Part shown: positions 1 to 8,109 of the stretch, piece after piece
How positions within the stretch are numbered: position 1 is the stretch's first letter
Layout of the letters: every line of letters begins with the position of its first letter
Assembly (NCBI GenBank): GCA_003480425.1
Contig: QUJA01000001.1
Coordinates: 186,001 to 250,000, forward strand
DNA length: 64,000 bases
Reading direction: 5' to 3'
Source of the DNA: Firmicutes bacterium AM31-12AC
Lineage (GTDB): Bacteria > Bacillota > Clostridia > Lachnospirales > Lachnospiraceae
Translations under genes and position numbers: made by a program
The notes under the pieces: model-generated
The model's database searches: none
Told to the model about the DNA's origin: nothing
The model's input: the letters and a program-made list of their open reading frames with translations, nothing else

Positions 1-157
1 CATCAACAAAAATTGTTAATCTTTCTACAATACAAGCAAAAATCAAAATACTTACCGCCACACTTATATAAATCCCATATTCTGATCTGCCATTTTTAAA
101 CTGTACTGCCATCAGCACACCTAATACTCCGACAATCCCTATCTGAACAATATTCAT
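1..157 (-). CDS. spoIIIAD: Stage III sporulation protein AD, N-terminal part (cut by window edge)
   Basis: The first 52 codons of a small membrane protein starting MNIVQIGIVGVLGVLMAVQF and then a charged turn and a second hydrophobic stretch. This matches the start of SpoIIIAD, a component of the SpoIIIA-SpoIIQ channel that joins mother cell and forespore. The start codon is the reverse complement of cat at 155-157, behind a GGTGAA ribosome site. It follows spoIIIAC with a 56-base gap in the usual spoIIIAA-AB-AC-AD order. The rest lies outside the window. Confidence 0.9.
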   Translation of the reverse strand, partial: MNIVQIGIVGVLGVLMAVQFKNGRSEYGIYISVAVSILIFACIVERLTIFVD

Positions 158-213
158 ATTACCTTCACCTTGCTTTGCCCGACTCCTAAAATTATCTTTA
201 CCTTCCGTCCATT

Positions 214-408
214 TTATAATGCAAATAATTGTTTCATCGTAATAAACAAGTCGTAAATATACGGCAGTACCCAGGAAAGCACAAGAACAAGTGCTGCAAA
301 ACTTACAAGAAATGCCTGCTCGTCTCTGCCACTATGCTTTAGCACTTGGCTTAGAATAGACACCAGAATCCCAACTGCCGCTATTTTAAAAATTAAATTG
401 ATCGTCAT
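214..408 (-). CDS. spoIIIAC: Stage III sporulation protein AC
   Basis: A 64-residue protein with two transmembrane helices, the usual size of SpoIIIAC. The second helix contains FLVSFAALVLVLSWVLPYIY and the connecting loop has KHSGRDEQA, typical of the family. It is a membrane subunit of the SpoIIIA channel needed for sigma-G activity in the forespore. The start at 408 was chosen because a GGAGGGA ribosome site lies six bases upstream; a longer in-frame reading up to 471 would run back into spoIIIAB and lacks such a site. Confidence 0.95.
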   Translation of the reverse strand: MTINLIFKIAAVGILVSILSQVLKHSGRDEQAFLVSFAALVLVLSWVLPYIYDLFITMKQLFAL

Positions 409-422
409 GGTGTCCCTCCGTA

Positions 423-941
423 TCACAATAATATCACTACCAGAAAAATTCCTGCCATCACTCCCAGACAACTTCCAATCCGTCTTTTTGTCTCAATTCC
501 TTCTCTCATCTTCTCAATTTCCAGTTCAAGTCGTTCAATATAAAGCTGCAGATTCCGGCTTTCTACTGCTGTGTGATTTTGTCCCAGATAGCATCCCAGC
601 TCCTTTAATTGAATTAAATGAGACGGCTTTAGACTTAATTCTCCCAAGTATTGATCAATCGTACGCATCCAAATTGTAAAAAATTCATCTGCCTCTCTGT
701 TTTCTACCTGCTTTTGCATTGCTAAAAGCCAGTTTTTGTATGGTTGTTTTACCCGCTGTGCTATCTTTCCGAATACTTCACCTATCGGTGCGACACAATA
801 TTCTAATTCCCCCTTTAATAAATAAATTAAATGCCGGATATACAACATTTTTTCCAGATAAATTTGTAATTCTTTACTGTACAAAAAACCAATCCCGCTC
901 GTTGCAGCAATCACCAGTATACCGCCTATAATCCGCTGCAT
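423..941 (-). CDS. spoIIIAB: Stage III sporulation protein AB
   Basis: A 172-residue protein with an N-terminal hydrophobic anchor (about residues 4-22), a long charged helical middle and a C-terminal membrane segment ending AGIFLVVILL, the layout of SpoIIIAB. In the SpoIIIA machine it is related to type II secretion GspF-type proteins. The start overlaps the end of spoIIIAA by 16 bases, so the two are translationally coupled; spoIIIAC starts 14 bases after its stop. Confidence 0.93.
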   Translation of the reverse strand: MQRIIGGILVIAATSGIGFLYSKELQIYLEKMLYIRHLIYLLKGELEYCVAPIGEVFGKIAQRVKQPYKNWLLAMQKQVENREADEFFTIWMRTIDQYLGELSLKPSHLIQLKELGCYLGQNHTAVESRNLQLYIERLELEIEKMREGIETKRRIGSCLGVMAGIFLVVILL

Positions 942-1870
942 AGCAAACTCCCCCGCTCATCATAAATCGTTTTGATTTCCCCCGGATGATGCCTGTTTTC
1001 CAAAATAACATAACGTTCAAACCGACGCTTCCTTATCAGATCTCCAAGTACCGGCTTTTGCGATGCTTCCTCCATGTCCATTCCATGTACACTTGCAATT
1101 AATTTACATCCACATTGCATTGCATGTTCTACCGCATGAACATCTTCACTTGTTCCAATCTCATCAATTGCAAGTACGTGTGGTGCCATTGACCGGATCA
1201 GCATGATCATTCCTTCTGCTTTGGGACAACAATCCAAAATATCTGTCCGCATTCCAAGATGATTCTGTGCCACACCAAGATAACACCCACCTAATTCTGA
1301 CCGTTCATCTACTACCCCCACCGTGCATCCCCGAACATATTGATTTCCATCGGATATCTGGCGAATGATATCTCTGATCAGTGTTGTCTTCCCGCATCGT
1401 GGCGGTGATATGATTAACGTATGACATACTTCTCTGTTTTTTGTTATATACTGCATGATTGAATCTGCGCATCCGATTATTTCATGTGCAACACGAATAT
1501 TCACCGAAGATATGTACTGTAGATTTTTTACTCTGTTATTTTCTAATATCACTTTTCCCATAACGCCAGCCCGATGTCCTCCCTCTATTGTAACGAATCC
1601 CTGTTTCAATTCCTGTTCGTATGCATACAACGAATATTTACAAATATAATCCATTGTCTCTCGAATTTCTTCTTTTGTTACAATATGCTTGTTTTTTGCT
1701 TTTGATGGCAGTAGCATTTCTACATTTTCATACTCCACAATCAATGGCTGGTCAATACGCAGACGAATCTCTTCTAATTTTTCAAAATCTAATTCTTCAT
1801 TTTCTATGATTGCTCGAATCGACTTTGCCAGGACATTTAATATTTGTTGCCTTTTTTTATTTTCCCTCAT
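926..1870 (-). CDS. spoIIIAA: Stage III sporulation protein AA (secretion-type ATPase)
   Basis: A 314-residue P-loop ATPase of the GspE/VirB11-like superfamily that energises the SpoIIIA channel. Visible motifs are Walker A PPRCGKTTL near residue 160, the Asp box VGVVDERSELG and Walker B HVLAIDEIG. GGHRAGVMGK lies in the N-terminal third, as expected. The start at 1870 has AGAGGTGG five bases upstream; an in-frame ATG at 1891 reads through that site and is less likely. First gene of the spoIIIA operon here; the promoter should lie in 1871-1980. Confidence 0.93.
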   Translation of the reverse strand: MRENKKRQQILNVLAKSIRAIIENEELDFEKLEEIRLRIDQPLIVEYENVEMLLPSKAKNKHIVTKEEIRETMDYICKYSLYAYEQELKQGFVTIEGGHRAGVMGKVILENNRVKNLQYISSVNIRVAHEIIGCADSIMQYITKNREVCHTLIISPPRCGKTTLIRDIIRQISDGNQYVRGCTVGVVDERSELGGCYLGVAQNHLGMRTDILDCCPKAEGMIMLIRSMAPHVLAIDEIGTSEDVHAVEHAMQCGCKLIASVHGMDMEEASQKPVLGDLIRKRRFERYVILENRHHPGEIKTIYDERGSLLCSGL

Positions 1871-1993
1871 CTTGTCCACCTCTTTAAACAATATATGAAG
1901 TGGCAGAAGAATTATGACTAAAAATATTCACCGGACTTTTTTGTAATATATTATGGAAAAGAATGTGCCTTGACACATTCTTGTGCCTGCGGC

Positions 1994-2087
1994 GGTCGCT
2001 TGTGACACCTACATTATACGCCGCAGTGCGCATCCTTAGCGGAGCGGTTTTTGTATATTAGGAAAGCACTTTCCTAATATACAAAAA
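1994..2087. repeat. Interspersed palindromic repeat, family 1, copy A
   Basis: A 94-base unit about 90% identical to 20455-20549. It has a conserved left part (GGTCGCTTG, then ACGCCGCAGTGCGCATCC and TTAGCGGAGCG) and a right part forming a perfect 19-bp hairpin, TTTTTGTATATTAGGAAAG with its complement around a CA loop. It sits between pnp and spoIIIAA beside the pnp terminator. The two copies differ at one stem pair by a compensating change, G-C here and A-T in copy B. Confidence 0.85.
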
Positions 2088-2122
2088 GGCGAGGTCTGTG
2101 TTCATACACATTCCTCGCCTAA
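2081..2122 (-). terminator. Rho-independent terminator after pnp
   Basis: On the minus strand AGGCGAGG pairs with CCTCGCCT around a roughly 19-base loop and is followed by TTTTTG, 14 bases past the pnp stop. It ends the long translation/RNA operon. The 19-bp hairpin of the neighbouring repeat (2048-2087) may act as a back-up or bidirectional terminator. Confidence 0.8.
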
Positions 2123-2136
2123 ACTCTTATTTTTTA

Positions 2137-4224
2137 TTATTCTGCTACATCTCGCATGCTGAAGCTGAATCTTCCCATCTTATCTTTGCCCATGCAAACA
2201 ACTTTTACAACATCACCGATATTAAGAACATCTTCTACTTTGTTGATTCTCTCTTTCGAAATCTTGGAAATGTGAACCATTCCTTCTTTTCCAGGAGCGA
2301 ATTCAACAAATGCTCCAAATTCCTTGATGCTTGTTACTTTACCTTCAAAAATCTGGCCTGCTTCGTAATCTGTTACGATAATGTGGATCATCTTTGCAGC
2401 TTCTTCCATCTTCTCTTTATCTGTTCCACAGATTGATACAGCACCTTCATCTGTAATGTCAATCTTCACGCCTGTCTGCTCAATGATTGCATTGATTGTC
2501 TTTCCGCGCTGTCCAACTACGTCACCAATCTTCTGTGGATCAATCTGCATCTGCATAATCTTAGGTGCATATGTGCCTACTTCTTCTCTTGGCTGCGCAA
2601 TTGCTTTATTCATAACTTCATCCAAAATGTAAGTTCTTGCTTTCTTAGTAGCTGCGATTGCTTCCTCAATAATTGCTCTTGTCAGACCATGAATCTTAAT
2701 ATCCATCTGGATTGCTGTGATACCTTTGTGTGTTCCGGCAACCTTGAAATCCATATCTCCAAAGAAATCTTCTAATCCCTGAATATCTGTCAGTACAAGA
2801 TAATCATCATCTGTCTCACCAGTTACAAGACCTGCTGAAATACCGGCTACTGCTGCCTTGATTGGTACACCCGCTGTCATCAATGACATACTAGATGCAC
2901 AAATACTAGCCTGTGAAGTAGAACCGTTTGATTCAAATGTTTCTGAGACTGTACGGATTGCATATGGGAATTCGCTTTCGCTTGGCAATACAGGCACTAA
3001 CGCTCTCTCAGCCAATGCTCCGTGTCCAATCTCACGACGTCCAGGTCCTCTTGATGGTTTCGTCTCTCCTACAGAATATGATGGGAAATTATAATGATGC
3101 ATATATCTCTTTGTAGTCTCTGCTTCATCCAATCCATCTAATTTCTGTGCTTCTGACAATGGTGCAAGTGTTGTCAGTGTGCAGATCTGTGTCTGTCCAC
3201 GTGTAAACATTGCAGAACCATGTACTCTAGGAATCAAATCTACCTCTGCTGCCAGTGGACGAATCTGGTCGATTGCACGTCCATCCGGACGCTTATGATC
3301 TTTCAGGATCATCTTTCTAACTGTCTTCTTCTGGTACTGATAAACAGCTTCTCCGAGCACTGCAAGCCATTCTTCATTCTCAGCAAATGCTTCTTCTAAT
3401 TTTTCTGTAATAACACGGATATTCTCTTCTCTTGTCTGTTTGTCATCTGTAAATACCGCATCTTCCATCTCTGCCGGAGGAACAATCTCCTTAATTGCAG
3501 TAAACAATTCTTCCGGAACTGCACAGCTCTCATATGCATGTTTTTCTTTTCCACACTCTGCAACGATTGTATCGATAAATGCGATAACTTTCTGGTTCAC
3601 CTCGTGTGCAGCAAAAATAGCCTCGATCATTTTATCTTCAGGCACTTCATTTGCACCAGCTTCGATCATGATTACTTTCTCTTTTGTAGATGCAACTGTA
3701 AGAGCAAGATCTGATACAGCTTTCTGCGCTGCTGTTGGATTAAATACAAATTCTCCATCAACTAAACCAACCTGTGTTGTAGAAATCGGTCCATCAAATG
3801 GAATATCAGAAATACTTGTTGCAATCGCAGCTCCGAGCATTGCTGTAAGTTCAGGACTACAATCCTGATCCACTGACATAACCAGATTCTCCAGTGTTAC
3901 ATCATTTCTGTAATCTTTTGGGAATAACGGACGCATCGGACGGTCGATTACACGGCATGTTAAAATCGCATTCTCAGATGCTTTTCCCTCTCGTTTATTA
4001 AATCCACCCGGAATCTTACCCACAGCATACATTCTTTCGTTATATTCAACACTTAATGGGAAGAAATCAATACCATCTCTTGGTTTCTCTGAAGCTGTTG
4101 CTGTACACAATACAGTTGTATCTCCATAGTGCATCAGAACTGCTCCGTTTGCCTGTTTTGCGACACGATCTACATCGACTCTCAGAGTTCTTCCGGCAAG
4201 TTCCATTTCAAACTTTTTATACAT
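2137..4224 (-). CDS. pnp: Polyribonucleotide nucleotidyltransferase (PNPase)
   Basis: A 695-residue phosphorolytic 3'-5' exoribonuclease, full length for the family. Order of parts: RNase PH domain 1 (about 10-140), helical domain (150-230), RNase PH domain 2 (310-500), KH (about 555-610, GQRGKTINAIIE) and S1 (about 620-690, GQIFEGKVTSIKEFGAFVEF). It degrades mRNA, probably with RNase E/G or J in a degradosome. The start at 4224 has AAGGAG spaced normally. It follows rpsO in the conserved order; the long 277-base leader between them is structured (see 4252-4357), as expected for a gene whose product controls its own mRNA in other bacteria. Confidence 0.97.
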   Translation of the reverse strand: MYKKFEMELAGRTLRVDVDRVAKQANGAVLMHYGDTTVLCTATASEKPRDGIDFFPLSVEYNERMYAVGKIPGGFNKREGKASENAILTCRVIDRPMRPLFPKDYRNDVTLENLVMSVDQDCSPELTAMLGAAIATSISDIPFDGPISTTQVGLVDGEFVFNPTAAQKAVSDLALTVASTKEKVIMIEAGANEVPEDKMIEAIFAAHEVNQKVIAFIDTIVAECGKEKHAYESCAVPEELFTAIKEIVPPAEMEDAVFTDDKQTREENIRVITEKLEEAFAENEEWLAVLGEAVYQYQKKTVRKMILKDHKRPDGRAIDQIRPLAAEVDLIPRVHGSAMFTRGQTQICTLTTLAPLSEAQKLDGLDEAETTKRYMHHYNFPSYSVGETKPSRGPGRREIGHGALAERALVPVLPSESEFPYAIRTVSETFESNGSTSQASICASSMSLMTAGVPIKAAVAGISAGLVTGETDDDYLVLTDIQGLEDFFGDMDFKVAGTHKGITAIQMDIKIHGLTRAIIEEAIAATKKARTYILDEVMNKAIAQPREEVGTYAPKIMQMQIDPQKIGDVVGQRGKTINAIIEQTGVKIDITDEGAVSICGTDKEKMEEAAKMIHIIVTDYEAGQIFEGKVTSIKEFGAFVEFAPGKEGMVHISKISKERINKVEDVLNIGDVVKVVCMGKDKMGRFSFSMRDVAE

Positions 4225-4251
4225 GTTTGTTCTCCTTTTTATTTTATCTTT

Positions 4252-4357
4252 CTGAAAAGTGTCTCATCTATAATTCACTCTTCTGCTTTTCTTTCGTTGT
4301 CAGCAGAAGTGTCCGAAACTACTGAAAAAAACAAGAAAACATTCTTACACTTTTCAG
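4252..4357 (-). promoter_or_regulatory. Structured leader between rpsO and pnp
   Basis: An 11-base perfect inverted repeat (CTGAAAAGTGT at 4252-4262 and ACACTTTTCAG at 4347-4357) encloses a second one (CTTCTGC at 4280-4286, GCAGAAG at 4303-4309). The RNA would fold as a long-range stem with a nested hairpin about 30 bases before the pnp start. PNPase leaders in other bacteria are double-stranded RNase III targets used in autoregulation; that role here is inferred. Confidence 0.5.
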
Positions 4358-4429
4358 TGGTCTCGGGAATCAATCTTCTGCCCGCAATCTTTTATATTAT
4401 AACATAGGTCCATTGCTTACGCAAGGGCA

Positions 4430-4463
4430 AAGAAAAAGCCTGATATGATTTTCCTCATATCAG
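4430..4463 (-). terminator. Terminator after rpsO
   Basis: On the minus strand CTGATATGA and TCATATCAG form a 9-bp stem with a six-base GGAAAA loop, followed by GCTTTTTCTTT. It lies 38 bases past the rpsO stop and may make pnp expression partly independent of the upstream operon. Confidence 0.85.
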
Positions 4464-4500
4464 ACTTTCCGTTATCTCTTAGGCTTTTGAGCAACTAAAA

Positions 4501-4767
4501 TTATTTTCTTAATCCAAGTTTCTCGATCAAAGCACGATATCTTTCGATATCAATTTTCTTTAAGTATGCAAGAAGTCCTCTTCTCTGTCCAACCATTTTC
4601 AAAAGACCTCTTCTTGAGTGGTGATCTTTTGGATTAGCTTTGAAGTGATCTGTCAGCTCGTTGATTCTTGCTGTCAAGATAGCTACCTGTACTTCCGGAG
4701 ATCCTGTATCTCCTTCGCATCTTCCATATTCTGCAATAATTGCCTGTTTCTTTTCTTTAGAAATCAT
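4501..4767 (-). CDS. rpsO: 30S ribosomal protein S15
   Basis: 88 residues, the exact family length. It has the conserved [17 protein letters not shown] and the [22 protein letters not shown] block that binds 16S rRNA helices 20-22. The ribosome site is AGGAGGAAAAGAAC-ATG. It lies between ribF and pnp as in other Firmicutes. S15 often represses its own translation through its leader; the 111-base leader (4768-4878) contains hairpins. Confidence 0.98.
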   Translation of the reverse strand: MISKEKKQAIIAEYGRCEGDTGSPEVQVAILTARINELTDHFKANPKDHHSRRGLLKMVGQRRGLLAYLKKIDIERYRALIEKLGLRK

Positions 4768-4878
4768 GTTCTTTTCCTCCTAATAAATATCTTTTATGAC
4801 CGCCTGACATTAAGCAACGGTTGGAGTCATCCAATTACCGAACGTCGGCTCACAGTTATTAACTATAACATATCTTTC
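4768..4878 (-). promoter_or_regulatory. rpsO leader, possible S15 control region
   Basis: On the minus strand there is a short hairpin CCGA-CG-TTCGG followed by a weaker ACCG...CGGT stem that ends just before the rpsO ribosome site. S15 leaders differ between bacterial groups and cannot be recognised by sequence with confidence, so the regulatory role is only suggested by position and folding. Confidence 0.3.
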
Positions 4879-5769
4879 TTATTTTGTAAAGAAGTTTTTC
4901 CCATACAAAATATCTTTATCTACGCGTGCTTTCAATTCATCAATCGATGCAAACTTTGTCTCTGGCCGTTCAAACTCATGAAACCATACCTTTACATATT
5001 TTCCATAAGTATCTCCAGAATAATCAAACACATACACTTCCGTCAACAAATGCGGTTCATTTTCCACTGTCGGTTTAATCCCTACATTTCCAATTCCATA
5101 ATATCTTGCACCATCAATTTCAATCTCGCATGCATACACGCCGAACTTCGGTGCGATCTTATGCTCGTCCCATGTAATATTCATTGTGGGAAATCCCAAT
5201 GTTCTCCCCAACTGGTGTCCGTATTCCACAACACCCTCGGTTCCGTATAAATATCCAAGAAGATTATTGGCTAACGTCACATTTCCTTCTGCAAGTGCTT
5301 CTCTTACATAAGTGCTACTAATTTCTCTGCCCTCATACATTTCTTTTTTGATTACATCCAGCTGATATCCACATTGCGCTGCATATTTTTCCAGCATTAC
5401 CACATCGCCACGTTTCTCATGTCCAAACTGAAAATCTTCTCCGACAACAACTACTGCTGCATGAAATTTTTCAACAAGAATCTGCAAGATAAACTGTTCT
5501 GCTTCCATTTCTCGGATTTCTTTTGTAAACGGACATGCGATAAAGCAATCCACTTCTTGTTCCAGTCGTTCTTTTCTCTCCTCTTTGGTGAGTAAAGAAT
5601 TTCTTCCCATATCAAATGCACACACTACACTTTGAATTTCTTCGGATGCCAACTCCTTGACACGTCCGATCAACTTTTGATGTCCACGATGAAGGCAATC
5701 AAACTTTCCCAAAGTTACTGCAGATTTTTTTTCGCTTTGATATGCATTTATGTCTGTTATATATTGCAT
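4879..5769 (-). CDS. ribF: Bifunctional riboflavin kinase / FAD synthetase
   Basis: A 296-residue enzyme that turns riboflavin into FMN and then FAD. The N-terminal adenylyltransferase half has LGKFDCLHRGHQKLI (the HxGH nucleotide-binding motif; most family members read GNFDGVHLGH) and REISSTYVREAL near 150-160. The C-terminal kinase half has GHQLGRTLGFPTMNI. It starts one base after the truB stop, so the two are coupled. It supplies flavin to several proteins later in this window. Confidence 0.95.
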   Translation of the reverse strand: MQYITDINAYQSEKKSAVTLGKFDCLHRGHQKLIGRVKELASEEIQSVVCAFDMGRNSLLTKEERKERLEQEVDCFIACPFTKEIREMEAEQFILQILVEKFHAAVVVVGEDFQFGHEKRGDVVMLEKYAAQCGYQLDVIKKEMYEGREISSTYVREALAEGNVTLANNLLGYLYGTEGVVEYGHQLGRTLGFPTMNITWDEHKIAPKFGVYACEIEIDGARYYGIGNVGIKPTVENEPHLLTEVYVFDYSGDTYGKYVKVWFHEFERPETKFASIDELKARVDKDILYGKNFFTK

Positions 5770-5770
5770 G

Positions 5771-6706
5771 CTACTTTTTTAATTCCTCCTGATCCAAAAA
5801 CATCTTCTCTACCACGAATTTTCGTTCATTTTCATGATAAACAAAAATGCCGATGAAATGTTGTGCCTGATCATATAATCTTATTTGTTCCCCTTCAACA
5901 AATTCTGTTGCCTTTGGTTCTTCTTTTAATTTTATCATAGACATTTTCAATTCATTTCCATTGTATGCAAGTGCTTCAAACTTTTTCATTACAATAGCTG
6001 CTTTTTTATCCGAAAACATCTCATCAATTGGAATCAATATTTCTGCAAGCTTTTCTTGTTCGCGATATGCTCTGACTTCATCAAGTTTCAAACTATCTTT
6101 TAAGTTAAAACAACTCACACGTGTACGAAGGAGTTGTTCCATACAACCACCGCAGCCCAACTCTTCGCCTATATCATGGCAAAGCGTCCTTATATAAGTT
6201 CCTTTCGAGCAACTCACTTCCATCCTTACACGTGGTAATTTTACTTCCTTAATTTGAATATCTAAAATCTGAACTTTTCTTGTTTTTCGTTCTACTTCTT
6301 TCCCTTCACGAGCCAATTCATATAATTTTTTTCCATTCACCTTCAAAGCCGAATACATTGGTGGAAGCTGATCATACTCACCGATATATCCACAAATGCA
6401 ATTTTTCACTTGTTCTTCTGTCAGTGCAGCTGTATCTCCCGTTTTTAATACTTCTCCTGAAATATCCTGTGTATCCGTCGTCTTTCCTAAAAGCAGTATT
6501 GTCTCGTATGTTTTATTTTTGTCAGTCAGCATATCACAAAGCTTTGTTGCTCTACCAAGACACACCGGCAATACACCTTCTGCATCCGGATCAAGCGTTC
6601 CTGTATGACCAATCTTTTTTTGCCCTACGATTCCTCTAAGCTTTGCTACTACATCATGAGATGTATAGCCTTTTTCTTTGTATATATTCAGAATTCCGTT
6701 TATCAT
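5771..6706 (-). CDS. truB: tRNA pseudouridine(55) synthase
   Basis: A 311-residue enzyme that makes pseudouridine 55 in the T-loop of tRNAs. The catalytic region GHTGTLDPDAEGVLPVCLG holds the nucleophilic Asp near residue 40, and KGTYIRTLCHDIGEELG is also conserved. The C-terminal part looks like a degenerate PUA domain. Five bases separate it from nrnA, inside the infB operon. Confidence 0.97.
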   Translation of the reverse strand: MINGILNIYKEKGYTSHDVVAKLRGIVGQKKIGHTGTLDPDAEGVLPVCLGRATKLCDMLTDKNKTYETILLLGKTTDTQDISGEVLKTGDTAALTEEQVKNCICGYIGEYDQLPPMYSALKVNGKKLYELAREGKEVERKTRKVQILDIQIKEVKLPRVRMEVSCSKGTYIRTLCHDIGEELGCGGCMEQLLRTRVSCFNLKDSLKLDEVRAYREQEKLAEILIPIDEMFSDKKAAIVMKKFEALAYNGNELKMSMIKLKEEPKATEFVEGEQIRLYDQAQHFIGIFVYHENERKFVVEKMFLDQEELKK

Positions 6707-6711
6707 GAAGC

Positions 6712-7683
6712 CTATTCCTTTGTGCCAATTGCTTTTAACTGTATATCGATTTCTTTCATAAGATTATTTACCACATCATGCACTGTACCTTTCATCGTAC
6801 AGCCTGCCGCCTTAACATGTCCGCCACCGCCAAAGTATTTTGCGATTTTACTAACATCAACAGCATCTTTTGAGCGAAGACTCACCTTATATTCCTGATA
6901 TCCTGTCTCATACATAAAAATTGCTACTTCTATCCCTGTGGTGTACCGAAGCTGACTTACAATTCCTTCTAAATCCGATGGCACTGCATCGAAAAATTCC
7001 ATATCTCTTTTTGATACATAAGAAAAAATACATTTCTTGTCTAATACCATCATACTCTCAAGCAATGCCTTCCCGAGGATTTGATTTTGTACATATGTCT
7101 TTTCATAGAATGTCTTATCGATGATATCACTTCCATTTACACCCTTACGGAGCAATTCTGCCGCCGCCTCCATTGTTTCCGGTGCTGTACAGGAATATTG
7201 GAACACTCCGGTATCATGGGCAATTCCCATATAAAGTGCTTCCGCGCAATGCAAACTGATTTTATCTTTGTCTATCAATCGATAAACCAATTCTGATGTC
7301 GAGCTTGCATCCGGGATTATCTCATTATAATCTGCAAACGCCTCATTACTTACATGATGATCAATACACGCCGTCATCTTTGCACTCTCAAAAAGTGGTG
7401 CGGAAAACCCTAATCGTTCTTTATCTCCGCAATCCATACAAATAAAAAGATCATAAACCTTTGAATCATCAATTTCACTATGAATTTTATTTGTATCCTG
7501 AACAAAAAGAAAACGATCTGCTAAATTTTCCAGATATACATCAACCTGCAGCTTAGGATATTCTTCCTGCAAATAAAGATATAGCCCCATTACAGAACCA
7601 ACACAGTCTCCGTCCGGACGTATATGTCCCCCGAGAGCAACCGTCTGCTTTTCTGCTAAAATTTCAGATAAAACAATACTCAT
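6712..7683 (-). CDS. nrnA: DHH-family oligoribonuclease / pAp phosphatase
   Basis: A 323-residue DHH/DHHA1 phosphoesterase. Metal ligands are visible in GGHIRPDGDCVGS, MDCGD and IDHHVSN; the DHHA1 substrate motif is GGGGHVKAAGC near the C terminus. NrnA degrades short RNAs and, in several Firmicutes, 3'-phosphoadenosine-5'-phosphate. It is the usual neighbour of rbfA and truB, with a two-base gap to rbfA. Confidence 0.92.
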   Translation of the reverse strand: MSIVLSEILAEKQTVALGGHIRPDGDCVGSVMGLYLYLQEEYPKLQVDVYLENLADRFLFVQDTNKIHSEIDDSKVYDLFICMDCGDKERLGFSAPLFESAKMTACIDHHVSNEAFADYNEIIPDASSTSELVYRLIDKDKISLHCAEALYMGIAHDTGVFQYSCTAPETMEAAAELLRKGVNGSDIIDKTFYEKTYVQNQILGKALLESMMVLDKKCIFSYVSKRDMEFFDAVPSDLEGIVSQLRYTTGIEVAIFMYETGYQEYKVSLRSKDAVDVSKIAKYFGGGGHVKAAGCTMKGTVHDVVNNLMKEIDIQLKAIGTKE

Positions 7684-7685
7684 GT

Positions 7686-8048
7686 TTATTCCTCACCTTT
7701 TTTTGTCAAATCATCTATCATCTTACTCATGTTTACTCCATATTCAATGGACTGGTCTAAAATAAATGTAATTTCCGGAGTATTTCTCATATTGATTGTT
7801 CTTGCAAGCTCACGACGGATATATCCTTCTGCACTCTGCAAGCCTTTCAACGTATCTTCCTGGGCTTTTTTATCTCCCAGCACGCTGATATACGCCTTGC
7901 AGGTCTTTAAATCCGGAGCTACTTCAACCGCTACAACGGATGTCATCGGTGCAACTCGTGGATCTTTAATCCCGCCACGCAGTATATTACTTAACTCATG
8001 ATGAACTTCTGCATTCACTCTTGTATTTTTTATACTGTTCTTTCTCAT
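7686..8048 (-). CDS. rbfA: Ribosome-binding factor A
   Basis: A 120-residue KH-like protein that helps 16S rRNA maturation on the 30S subunit. ELSNILRGGIKDPRVAPMTSV and the APDLKTCKAYISVLG strand are typical. Length and position between infB and nrnA fit. A strong hairpin lies in the 61-base gap after infB (8071-8099). Confidence 0.95.
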   Translation of the reverse strand: MRKNSIKNTRVNAEVHHELSNILRGGIKDPRVAPMTSVVAVEVAPDLKTCKAYISVLGDKKAQEDTLKGLQSAEGYIRRELARTINMRNTPEITFILDQSIEYGVNMSKMIDDLTKKGEE

Positions 8049-8070
8049 GTTTCATCGCTCCTTATACGTT

Positions 8071-8099
8071 CTGCCCCGAACAGATTCTGTCCGGAGCAG
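8071..8099 (-). other. Hairpin between infB and rbfA
   Basis: CTGCTCCGGACAG and CTGTTCGGGGCAG on the minus strand pair over 13 positions with two non-Watson-Crick pairs and a three-base loop. No T-run follows in the rbfA direction, so it looks like an RNA-stability or processing hairpin rather than a terminator. Confidence 0.5.
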
Positions 8100-8109
8100 T
8101 ATTTTTAGA

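Noticed and set aside
398-679. Open frame on the plus strand across spoIIIAB
   Set aside because: Antisense shadow of a clear spoIIIAB gene, with no ribosome site or family features.
4768-4878. Known S15-binding leader class
   Set aside because: Hairpins exist but could not be matched by eye to any described S15 leader, so it is only listed as a possible control region.
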